NCBI GenBank assembly: GCA_002943765.1
Contig: PQWQ01000005.1
Location: 1,736,001-1,800,000, forward strand
Direction: 5' to 3'
DNA length: 64,000 nucleotides
Origin: Psoroptes ovis
Lineage: Eukaryota; Arthropoda; Arachnida; Sarcoptiformes; Psoroptidae
Numbering within the stretch: the stretch's first letter is position 1; each line of letters begins with the position of its first letter. Below the pieces are notes generated by a model, which did not search any database, was not told the DNA's origin, and saw nothing but the letters and a program-made list of their open reading frames with translations. The position numbers and the translations under genes were made by a program. Shown in pieces: positions 46,459 through 58,141 of this stretch.

Positions 46459-49400
46459 TTAAATCATTAAATGAATATAACTTATGATAATCAGCAGTAA
46501 AAAGTTTTTGCCAGTTAGTCAAGCTTTGTTGTTTTGCAATTGCCATTGTTTGTTTATAAACATATTCATCATCATCATCATCATCCACCATAAATGTATA
46601 AATGACAAGTAAACAATTTTACGGTTAAAAGAAGAATATGAAAATAAATTGGAAATTTTGAAATTTGCGGAAATTTTCTATATTTTCTTAGTAGAAAATT
46701 CTCCTCATTTTATTTTAATTAGATCAGTGTTTGTCAACCGTTTTTTTGTTAGCAACTGGTTCAAGGTTTAGATACAGTGATCATGATGATAATTGCGGAA
46801 CATATTCTTGTTTGTGTATTTAACCACAAATGATTTTGATTCACTGATTCGTTGAAAAACAAAGAATTTTTTAAATTAGAAAATTCAAAGAAAAAATCAA
46901 GAAAATTTCCGCAAGGAATTTTCCTCGGTTATGTCAAAATTATTTGACAATTATTTAAAAATTCGTTTATTCTGTCATCATCATCATCATCCATGAATGA
47001 TTCATGAATTTAATATGAACAATGTACAATCTAAAACAATTCAATCATTTGCATACGATACAGGCCTGCCATACAGCTGTATGGAATTGAATTTTTCAAT
47101 ATGAAAAATTTTCATTTCGATAGGCGAGAATACAGCAATGTTCTAGGGTTGCCAAAGGTCGACCAAGATCTACTGATTGGAACATAAAATTTACTAGCAG
47201 CTATGAGGCTACGGCCCTGGCTTACCCGAAAAAAGGCTGCAAAGGGTTCTATTCTGAAATTTTGAAATTCGTATTCAACCCTTGAATTAAAATGGTTGAA
47301 AAGGTTGAAATTTTTCGAAAATGTATAAATTATGAATTTTAAAATTCTTGAATTTTGAAATTGGGCAAAATAATATTGAAACAATGTAAAATGTGAATAT
47401 GGAAAATGTCATGTCATCATTATATTGTATTTTGATGATTATTTTCAAATAATTAAATACTCATTTGTTCACAAATATTCAAAAATGTAAATTTAAATAC
47501 AGAGTAATTTACAGCTGATACAAGTGGACAATTATTCTTAAATTATTCTTTGATTTAATTGATAATTGATATGATTTGAATGGTACATTAACCATGAACA
47601 TTCATCATACATCACCGATTCTGAATCATTGCATCAAGAAAATGTTTCAGAAATGATTCTTCAAGAGAAATGATTGAAATCAATCTTGAATCAATTTAAA
47701 ATTCTTAGAATGAATGAATGAATGAATTCAGTGAAATTTCGTGTTTATTAGTACAAACATCATTATTGGTCAATGTCGATGATGGAGTGCAGCAAATTGA
47801 AAGGGATAAAATGAAATTTCAGTCAATTTCAGTCTATTAGAGAAAATAATCTTCTAGAAATATTGAATGGTAAATAATGGTTAAAGAGATACCAAGAACT
47901 AATGATAATGGAACAAAATATGTTCAGCTACGATATGATCACATTGATTAAATGATGATTTTAGTAATAATGATATCAATAATACTAATAAATAATGCCA
48001 TCATCAACAATAATAATAATAATAATAATCATTAAATGATTCATAATTAAGACCATAAGATGAAACGATATGAAATGATTTAATGATTTTTTCTCTGCGA
48101 AATAAATAAATAAATAAATAGATCCGTATTTGTGCCAACACAGATAATGTTTGCCATTCATTATTATCATTATTAGTGGAAGGAAATTTCAAATTTTTCA
48201 AATATTTCTTTGAAAGAGAAAATTTTTCTTTAAATAATTTAAAAATTTAATCGTTTCTTGTTTGTTGTGTGTACGTTTGAAAGTTAATATTTTTTTTTAT
48301 TTTGAAACTTACTCGATCATTCATTGATTCATTGAATCATTGATTCATTGAATTTTAAATTTTATTTTTTTTTTTTTTTTTTTGGAAAATTTTTGGAGAA
48401 ATTTTTGAAAATTGTGAACAATTGAAAAATTGAAAAATTTCAAATTAAATTCAATTTGAAAAATTTTGATAAATAAATGAATTCAAAAAAAAAGAAGAAT
48501 CCAATGGAAACAACCGAATTAAAATGGAGATTTATTTTTATTCGTTCGTTTTAGTATAGCTCGAAGATACGGAAAAAAATTGATTTTTAAAAATTGATTA
48601 AAACTGATAATAATCGATGAATGAATCAATGAATGAATGAATGAATGATGATAATGTTTTAATGAATTTTAAATTGGAAATTCTAGGAATTTTTTGAAAA
48701 TTTTCAAATTTTTAAAATTTGAAAATTGAATTTTGAAAAACTTAAATCGTGATTGATTGTAAACGGAACAAAATGAAAAAAAATAGCCAAACAAACTAAT
48801 CACAAATAATCAAACAAGAATCGAGCTTGATGTTTGCTTGATGGTCATCGACGGATGCATGGTATGAATTCTGAAGAATTTTTCGATGAATTTTTCGATG
48901 AATTTCGTCGATTGTTTCAGATGAAATTTTAAGAAAATACAAAATTTTAAATTCTTTGTAATTGAAATCGTAGATTAACAATGATTAATTATGTAATAAC
49001 GGGAAAAACAAATAGAAAAATATAAGAAAAAAAATAAATAAATCAATTAATTAATCATTACATCATCTATTGATTTCAATTCATAATCATTGAATTATCT
49101 TTGTTGATAATTTTTTTTTACAAATCACGCAATATTTAAATTAGAAAAAAAATTTGATTAATTATCGAATAAATTAATTAATTACACTCACCACTCTGGA
49201 TACTTTGAATTAATACTTTTCTTTTAAAATATGAAGAATAATCTTTAATTTCAATTGAATTGAATTGAATTCAGATTCAATTAAAAATTTTCAAATCGAA
49301 TCAAGAATCGATGATAAAATTCAATTAATTTATTTAGAATTACACGAAAATACAAATACATAATTCATTAGTTCATTATTCAAAGTATTTCACCAAGAAT

Positions 49401-49987
49401 CTAAGTCTTTAGATGATTACACATTGATCACTCAATCACCGGTCATCATTGGAACGTGATGCAAAAAAAAAAAATTTCAATTTTCAATGTCAATTTTCAA
49501 TTTAGCTGGTGATGTATACAAGGTTGCATATGCATGAATATGCATCAATACAATCGTAACACATAGATGGTAAGACATTGATGATGATACAACACAAAAT
49601 GGCGACATAACAATGATGATAATGATTTACATTGAAAATTCAGATTCAAAAACATTAACAATGATTACCAATGATGTATGTGTTCATTGTTGAATTCAAA
49701 AACAAAAGCGAGACGAAAAAAAAAACGGCAAAAATATTAATGAATAATCATAATAATCATAATCATAATGATGATGATGATGATGATGATAATGGATGGT
49801 TAATAATGGTGCTGATAATCATGAAAATAATAATAATAATAAAAATAATCGTAATAATCATAATCAAAATTGTTTCAAAATGTATTAATGTAATTTCATT
49901 TTATTTTCATTTTTTTTTTCATTCCATTATTTAATGATTATGATGATTTTTCACCATTTTATTTGTATTTAGGAAAGAATTTTCAAC

Positions 49988-50043
49988 ATTGAAACACATT
50001 GAAGCAGATTGGGACACATTGAAGCACATTGAAACACATTTGA
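49988..50043 (+). repeat. GAAACACATTGAAGCA-type tandem repeat
   Basis: Four degenerate 13-15 bp units ending in ACATT, intergenic, before a CA microsatellite at 50165-50191. Confidence 0.55.
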
Positions 50044-50161
50044 ATCAGAAATGAAGCTGAACTGGTGCAGAATTTGAGAATCGGTGCAGAATTTGGTGCC
50101 GAATCCACTAGAATTTGAACCGAATTTCGTACAGAATCAAAGATTGGATTGAATAATGGAA

Positions 50162-50164
<3 letters not shown>

Positions 50165-50191
<27 letters not shown>
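50165..50191 (+). repeat. CA microsatellite
   Basis: About thirteen CA units, intergenic. Confidence 0.9.
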
Positions 50192-50192
<1 letters not shown>

Positions 50193-51866
50193 TTAACACA
50201 CTTGCATTCACACATAGACACGCACAAACACGAATAAATATTTTTTTTTCAGAGAAATAAATGATTTTTGTCAATGAAAATAGAAAATAGTGAAAAAATG
50301 GCGCCAAATTGAATCCAAATTCAATTTTTGAAATGGATAATTAATGAAAATCGTTGCTGTTTCAATGTTTCAATCGTATGGTTATGGTATATGGTATGTG
50401 GTATGGTATTGTATTCATTAATTCATTGAATTCATTCAATTTTCATTGAACATTTCAAAAAATCAAGCCCGACGTGTGATCGTGTGTTCGTGTTTGTTGT
50501 TATTGTTTTGGTTTAATAAATCGATTTTGGCTCGAAATTTTTCGAAATTAATTTCTTTCGGGTAAAATTCATCGAAAAATATTCATTTATTTATATCGCC
50601 GTTGATGAACTACAACGAAATTTTCATTGTTTTTTTCGGGTTTCATTATATTCAATGAATGAATGAAACAAATAAATGAATGAATGTTTGAAATTTACGC
50701 CGATTTTTGGGCCAAAAATTCTTTGAGCGAAATTCTGGTGCGGAATTCATCGAGTTTACGATGTTCAAACGAAAATATTGGCGATTACACATTTCATGTT
50801 TGCCATGCCATGTATTTTACAGAATTTTTATATGAATTTTTGGCCATAGGAAAATGAATTTTGCGCAATTCCATTATTATTCATTCATTTATGTATTCTT
50901 CATTCATTTCTTTATGTATTCATACTTCGAAGCCGACAAAACCATGTGTGCAATGATACAACAACAACATAAGCCAATGAGCCGAATTATCCATGAGCCA
51001 AGAACAGAATATTCTTTTTCTTCTTGTCATGGATTTACGATTCTGTTGTTGTCGTCGGTGTTGTTGATGTTGTTGCTGGTCGATTGGTATGACTGGTTGG
51101 CCATGTGCATTACCGTTTTTCGTCTTTGCTCTTCATGTTGATCATAAATGATTTTTGCTGCCAATTTTCATTCAAAAAATGAAATTTATAATCATGCAAA
51201 AGCATCAGGACAATCAAAATGGCGACGACTATCGATAAAAATTATGATGATAATTACGGTGATAATTATGGTGTTGATAATCGTTGATTGTCTTCTTCTT
51301 GAAGGATTCATTTTTGCTTTTACATTGAAATTTAACTTATGGTAATGATAAGTCATGATCATTTATGGATATTTCCAAGAAATGAAATTATTTTAAATTT
51401 CTTTTTTTTCATATTTTTATGGCTGTTTGTTTTTCGAAAATCGAAAGAATTTAATTTTAATGGACCATTTTACCCTTTGAATTTTAGCACTTTATGTCAT
51501 AATATTCATGGAATAATGATGATTTTGATGGAATTTCCTCTTAGACAATGTAATTTTGACAATTAAATTTATTCATTCAAGGTTTAAAAGGTTTTAGGTT
51601 GAAAATAATTGTGAACAATTAAAATTAAACGGAAGGAATGTTTAGAATTCTGCTTGTTTTTGAAAATATTCAACGTATGAAATGGGCTTTGTCATAAAAC
51701 TTTTCTTTTGAACAACTTTCAACGTTTGAATTTGGCGATTTATTTTGAATTTTTTTGTTGTTGACATTCAAAAATTGAATCAAAATTTTGAAAAAATAAA
51801 TTAAATGTATTAATTTTTGTTAATTTTTAAATTTTAAGGATAATTTACGCAATATTAAATGGAAAT

Positions 51867-52652
51867 ATGTCCTCGATTTTATACCTGAAAAATTTATTAC
51901 GTACACTATCAATATCGATGCCATTCGCTTTAATATTTTTCGATAATGTTGCATATGTTGCACGTGTTGATGGTGTTTCAATGCAGCCAACATTGAATCC
52001 ATTGAGAGATGAAGATAATTCTGACAATAATCAAAGAAACAATCTGAATAATTCAAATAATTCAAACATTGATAATAGACAGAAATCAAATTTAAATATA
52101 TTGAAACAATATGTTTATGATTATATAAATTCAACATCTGATCTTATCTGGCTATCACATTGGTCCACTCGTAATTATCAAATTGAACGTGGTTCAATTG
52201 TTAGTTTGATTTCACCGAAAAATCCTAATCAAATCATTATTAAACGTGTAATCGGTATTGAAGGTGATTTAGTGGTGACAAGACGAAATTTTCGATATGA
52301 AACTATTCGGATACCGAAAGGACATTGTTGGGTCGAAGGTGATAATCATTCAAAATCAATGGATTCAAATGTATTTGGACCAATAGCTGTAGGATTAATA
52401 ACTGCACAAGCAAAATATATTATTTGGCCACCAAAAAGATGGCAACAATTATCATCTGAACTGCCCAAAGATCGTCAACTATATCAAAATCAATCAAATA
52501 TTATTGGTTCATCATCATTGAAAAAATTCAAAGGAACATATTATAATGGACAATCATATGTTATTGATTTAAAAAATGATCAACATCCAGCAACACAAAG
52601 GTCATCGGCAATAAAACTGATGCATGAATCAATGTTTCAAGATGATTTATGA
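51867..52652 (+). CDS. IMMP2L: Mitochondrial inner membrane protease subunit 2 (IMP2-type)
   Basis: Signal-peptidase-I-family Ser/Lys protease that trims sorting signals of proteins delivered to the mitochondrial intermembrane space. The 261-residue product has a hydrophobic N-terminal segment (about 10-30) and the serine box VDGVSMQPTLNP with Ser38 as nucleophile. It then shows LSHWSTRNYQIERGSIVSL, the lysine box IIIKRVIGIEGD with Lys126 as general base, GHCWVEGDNHSKSMDSNVFG, and IIWPPKRWQQL. These boxes are near identical in order to animal IMMP2L, normally about 175 residues. Extra length comes from an Asn/Ser-rich insertion (about 45-85) and a C-terminal extension of about 65 residues. 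No intron is seen. An in-frame TAA at 51828 precedes the start; a 9-codon upstream reading frame (51859-51888) overlaps it. AATAAA occurs at 52777. Confidence 0.9.
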   Translation: MSSILYLKNLLRTLSISMPFALIFFDNVAYVARVDGVSMQPTLNPLRDEDNSDNNQRNNLNNSNNSNIDNRQKSNLNILKQYVYDYINSTSDLIWLSHWSTRNYQIERGSIVSLISPKNPNQIIIKRVIGIEGDLVVTRRNFRYETIRIPKGHCWVEGDNHSKSMDSNVFGPIAVGLITAQAKYIIWPPKRWQQLSSELPKDRQLYQNQSNIIGSSSLKKFKGTYYNGQSYVIDLKNDQHPATQRSSAIKLMHESMFQDDL

Positions 52653-52776
52653 TATATGATTTTGAATAGATCAATATCAATTTAGCTATAAATTTGTAAT
52701 ATATAACATATACACATGAAAGCTGTATATAAATCAATGTTATTTAATGAATTAATTTTAAGGAGTTGTTGAAAAT

Positions 52777-52782
52777 AATAAA
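52777..52782 (+). terminator. Polyadenylation signal candidate of the IMP2 gene
   Basis: AATAAA about 125 bases after the TGA of the peptidase gene, the first such hexamer downstream that I noticed. AT-richness makes chance matches likely. Confidence 0.3.
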
Positions 52783-55700
52783 TTTGAATCAAATTCAAAT
52801 CCGATTCTCATGAAATTGTTTCAAATTCAAATCAAATGTTCTCATATATTTCTCTGTCATGATCAAATATCAACAATTTCAAAACATGTCAAAACATCAT
52901 TAAATTCGACACAATTCCATGGAAAAATACAAATCAACTCAAGAATAATTAGAAATATAATCAAATATTGGATATTCATACCAGGGAAAATCAAATCAAA
53001 TGAAATCCGCGATCAATTCAATTTGATTGATTGATCAATGATAGGACGCGGAAGTTTTGTATGCTCGAAAATAAACGTAAATCATTGCACTTGTCAATCA
53101 TCATATTTGAAACATACCGAGTGAAAATAATTAACCCGTTTCGACCAGTTTATTCTGTACAGATGAATATAAATTAAATAAATTGTCAACAACGGCAACC
53201 ATCGACAGCCTAACTGATAAACATCGTATCAAATTCATGTATAATAAACACAGATCAAAACAAGTAATGTTATAAATAGAAATCAATTAGAGAAATTATC
53301 CTTTGAATATTTATTTTTAAATATTTGAATTGGAATTTTCAATATTTGTATTGGGAATTTGATATTTAAGTACAGAAAAATGTTAAATATCTTCCATTAT
53401 CTCATGGAAAATTCTCGTCATGTTGATAAATATGTTGGATTTCCCCCTTTTTTCGTGGTAAATTATTTCATCTTCAATCATCATCATCATCATCAACTGG
53501 TATCATCATCATTGATTTTGAACTTGAACATGAATAAATTTTTCGTTTGGATTAAATTGAATTGAATAAATGAATAAATATCAATTAAGATATTTAATTT
53601 ATTTCTCCAGAAATAAAAATAAATAAATAAAAATAACGAAAGAGTTCGTTACACTTGGTTCGTTTGGTTGGAAAACCGGGATCAATTTACCCGTGTGATT
53701 TTAATGATTTGTCAATGATGTATTGGTACGCTCTTTACGCTGATTACTCAATCGAATGACTGACGTAGCAGTACGTCAATGAGGTGATCATGTCTTTAAA
53801 ATTGCCGGCGTTTTTCCAAACGCCAGTACGAATCATCAACCGGATTTCGGAACGACAGTTTTCGAATAACTGAATTATCGTTATTTTTGTTATTCAAAGT
53901 TGAATGATAATAAATATTCGGGTTTAAAATCATTTAAATCATTAAAACAAACGATATCGTTATATTATTTGTTATCGTGCATTTCTAGAGGAGGTAAATT
54001 TCTAAAAAGGTAGTAATACTTGATGTTAATGCATCATGGTTGACTGTCAAATGTGTCAATGAATGCAATGTAATGTTACTACACAATCAAATCGAATAAT
54101 TGTTAAAATGAAAAGTAAATGAAAAAAAATTCATTTCAACTCATTTATCACGAAGTGAATTGCATAAATTATCGTTTCCGTTGAAATGGACACAGAATCA
54201 CTTCTTCAACAATGATGAACGCAAACGTACCCTTTCATTCGTCGATTATGCAATCGATGATATATGTTCGATAATGTTTGGTTGGTGAGATACATGCGAA
54301 TCAAATCAGTATCGGATTGCATATCAGTCGATGTTATGGATGAATGGTGCATCAATGGAAGTGAGAGGATGATGCATTAGTGTGGATAATGCCTGGTAAG
54401 GATCGGTGCATCGGTTGATAACGTCGAAGATGGCATACATCAACAATGATGTATGAAGTGATATATTTTCGGAAAATCCAAATCGAGCGAATGAATGAAA
54501 TAGAAATCAAAAGGATGAATGAATGGATGAATTAATGATTTATATTTATCTTATTTTTCTTCAAAAAAAAGAAAATAAAAAAAATGAAAATAAAGGTTGG
54601 TGTGATTAATTCAGATTATTTCATTTCATTTGATTTTATTTATTTTTTCAAGAAAATAAATTTGAAATCATCGTCCAAAAATCAAATACAAATACGAATT
54701 GAAATATTTAACTTGATAATCAAATGAAAAGAAATGACCAAGATTTAAAGGTCATCGATCTTCAAAGGTGTTCATGATTTTTGTGGCTAATTTTGAAATT
54801 GAAATCAAAATTTATCTGATTAATTTTGTTGAAAGAAAAAAAAAGAAGAAAATTGATAATGTGTGAAATTTAAAAGGTTTGAGGTTGAATACTTTGAAAG
54901 TTATTTTCAATCATGTTTGATCTACTTTAAACAATGAAGAGTTGGGCAATAAGAAACAATGCAGCTGGCGTGTAATTGTGCGCATTTCTGTTTGCAGAAT
55001 TCATTCATTAGATCACCGATAGAATTTCAGTGCATTCTAGATCTTTCCGATATAATTATTTTTTTTAGCTTCAGGCATTCAAATTATTCTAATTGGACAT
55101 GCAAAGTTTAAGTTTATTAGCATCATTCAATTTCGAAGACACAAGATAATCGGTCAAAAACACTTGGCAAAAGAATCAATTTAAAACACTTTTTCGTATC
55201 ATATCTGATCAATTAATTATGATAATCTTTATAATTATGATTAATTAATGGATTAGCTAATTACAAATTAGGGAAAAATTATCTTAATAATAATGACTGA
55301 TGATCATCAGCATTATCCATTAATGATTGACCATCATTAGTATTCCATTAATTAATATTAAAAATTTCGAGAATTTTGTTCAAAAATTTTTCATAGACGA
55401 TTGAGATAATTACATAATAATAATTATATCATTTTCATTATGAACATTCGGGGATGTATGACATATGATTATCATTATCATCATCATCATCATAATCATC
55501 ATCTCCAATATAAACACGTATATACCTTTGTACAATTTAGCCATCGAAAACATTAATAAATTGACCTTGATATTTTGTTTTGCCTTCAAGCAATGAATAG
55601 ATTTATTATTGTACACATTGGAAAAAACATTGAACATTGTTTATTTTATGTAATTCAATTCAATTCAATTTTGTTTTTGTTTATGTTTATGTTCATCATG

Positions 55701-56930
55701 TTTTACATCATCGTCTTCATATTTTATTTTTGAAAAAAAAATAATTTAAATAATTTTTCAGGTTTTTTATTTTTCAATTTTTCAATTTTTAATTCTTTGG
55801 TTTAATGAAATAAATAAATAAATAAATAATTTAACAAATGTACACTAGGATGTAAAGTAGAAGAAGAATGCCATGGGCATAAATTTGATGATGATCATGA
55901 TCTTAATCATGATCATGATGAGAGAATTGAAAATAAATTTAAATTTCTTTCACAATTTCAATGAATTTATTTCATTGTGGAGCCGTTTACTAAATTTTCT
56001 CAAAGAAAGCATAAATATTCAACAACAAATAAATAAATATTGAAAGTAATTTAATTTACGTAAGTTTTGTTTTGCTTTGAATTAGAAATTATTCAGATTT
56101 GTCGAATAATCAGATCGAAAAACTGATTTGGAATAATCAATTTGGAATAATTCGTATTGCAGTCTTTTTTTTTAATCCGATAAACATTTGATTAAATTCA
56201 ATTGAATTTTAATTTTTAAGCTTAGAAATTTGATTGAAGAATTGATTTTGATTTTGATTTCAATTGTAAATTGAATCAAAAAAAAAAAAAAAAAATTCCG
56301 ATCAATCAGCTCGATCAATCAATTAATCAATCAATCATTCAAACAAATTGAATTGAAATATTCCAAATATTTTGATTTAATTATTTGTTTCGAAATTTGA
56401 TTCAATTTTCGTTTAAAATTATCATCAAATTCCAATTATTCAATCTTTTATTGAAGGTTGATTTCAATTGAAATGGACAATTCAATTTTAAATGGAAACA
56501 AATAAGAAAATTGTCAAAAATTAATTAAAATCAAATGATTGTTCAATGCAATTATATATTCTTGTGATTATGGACCATTCTTTTTTTTTCTTATAATCAA
56601 ATTAACAATGTTATCGGAGAAAATGAAATTCATAAGATAAGATATTCAAGTATGAAAGTAACTTGAAATAATTGAAAGAAACGCAAGAAAAAAAAAACAC
56701 CTGTTGCTCAAAGATATCATTGGTGGTACTTGTACATGAATTAATTGAACGATTTACGTCAAATGTGTCTAAAAAAAGAATCGAAATCATATCAATATCA
56801 AAGAAAATCAATGAAAATCGTTTAAATCAATTAAACTATTAATATCGCTGAAATATCAAATTCATCATCATCATCATCATCATAATCGAAAAAATTTCAA
56901 CTTCAAAATTCAATCGATTAAGAATAATCA
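52783..56930. other. Intergenic stretch between IMP2 and the hAT element
   Basis: 4.1 kb. It holds an ACGTAGC-type repeat near 53757 and a slightly GC-richer, degenerate ATGCATC-wording patch near 54190-54460; no gene seen. Confidence 0.6.
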
Positions 56931-56938
56931 TTTGTAAT

Positions 56939-58133
56939 TAGAGCTTTCAATACCGGGCCAATTCTGAATACCGGTATTTCGGTATTGGAAATTTGCAATA
57001 CCGGGAATACCGGTATTAAAACCGGTATTGTAAATAAAAAATTCAATCATATTTTTATTAAACTAATTTTGATTTTAATTACAAATATTTAATTCTAACT
57101 TGTTATTTTAAAAATTTAATTGTAAAAATGGAAAAAAAATGATATCACGTATTGATATCTTTACATATACGTATAAATATAATTTTACAAATTGATACGA
57201 TTGATATTATTTACATTAATACAAATAAAAACTTACCGTATTATTAATTCAATTGATTAATCAATGTTTTAATCCAAACAACAAAAAATTAAATAATTTA
57301 CACACCAAAAGATAAAAAATATCCGAAAAATTATTACGAATTCTTACAAAATTTAGAATTTTATTTCGAATTTCGGTTAGTAAATTAGAAAATATAAAAT
57401 AGAATTTTTACTATCAAGCTAATTTTACATTTGGCTATGAATCTGCATTTACGATTGAGCTGGCTATTTTTCCATGCCATTTTCAACATTTGAACATTCA
57501 CGACCAAAATCAAGCCGTCGCTTGACAAGGATTCATACCTTCAATGTAGCTTCTAAGGAGTACTGGAGACGGTCGCAACACATATGAACCTTAGGCAAAC
57601 CATCATATTATTTGTACATATCATCCTCACATAGTAGACATTCCATATTCATACACTCATTCACTGCTTAATTACATACCAATATTTTCATTATTTTATT
57701 TTAATTTTAATTTTTACAATTTTATTTTCATCTTATTTTCATTTAGTTTAATTGATTAACCATTCATTTATATTATATTCAAGAGGTGGAAATGCTTGAG
57801 CAGAGCACCGATTAATAAAAGATTATTATTAATAAGTAGCCCTTAGGAAGTAGACGCATAATATGAGCCATGGCACCAAAGTGGCCATTATCGGTGCTAA
57901 TCATAAATGTGCCTTATATGAATTTCAATGCAAAGAAATTGTTCGTTTATATTCGAAAAGATTGATTGAAATCAATTTGAATAAATTTTCTTGTGCGAAA
58001 ATTGAATTTATATCAATTTAAGCAATACCGAAATACCGGTATTTTTTGCATGAATACCGGTATTCAATACCGGACCAAAATCGTCCGGTATCCCGGTTTT
58101 CGGGATCCCGGTATCCCGGTATTGAAAGCTCTA
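56939..58133. mobile_element. Non-autonomous hAT-type DNA transposon, complete
   Basis: A 1,195-bp element with terminal inverted repeats TAGAGCTTTCAATACCGGG, identical for 19 bases at both ends. It is flanked by the 8-bp direct repeat TTTGTAAT (56931-56938 and 58134-58141). An 8-bp target duplication and a terminus fitting the YARNG rule are hallmarks of hAT elements. About 100 bases at each end are packed with further ATACCGG/CCGGTAT copies, as expected for transposase-binding subterminal repeats. The interior is AT-rich with no long reading frame and no recognisable transposase, so mobility would need a transposase elsewhere. Identical target copies suggest a fairly recent insertion. Confidence 0.9.
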
Positions 58134-58141
58134 TTTGTAAT

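Larger units (their letters stand above)
43684..51866. other. Intergenic stretch without recognised gene
   Basis: 8.2 kb of AT-rich sequence with family A copies 16 to 18, degenerate GAAATTCTGTG-type repeats near 45380-45480, a hAT-like CAGTGTTTGTCAACC end at 46725 and simple repeats. Reading frames here are short and compositionally trivial. Confidence 0.6.

Noticed and set aside
50854..51141. 95-codon plus-strand frame with hydrophobic stretches
   Set aside because: It is composed of simple-repeat translation, lacks any motif, and has no splice or polyadenylation support.
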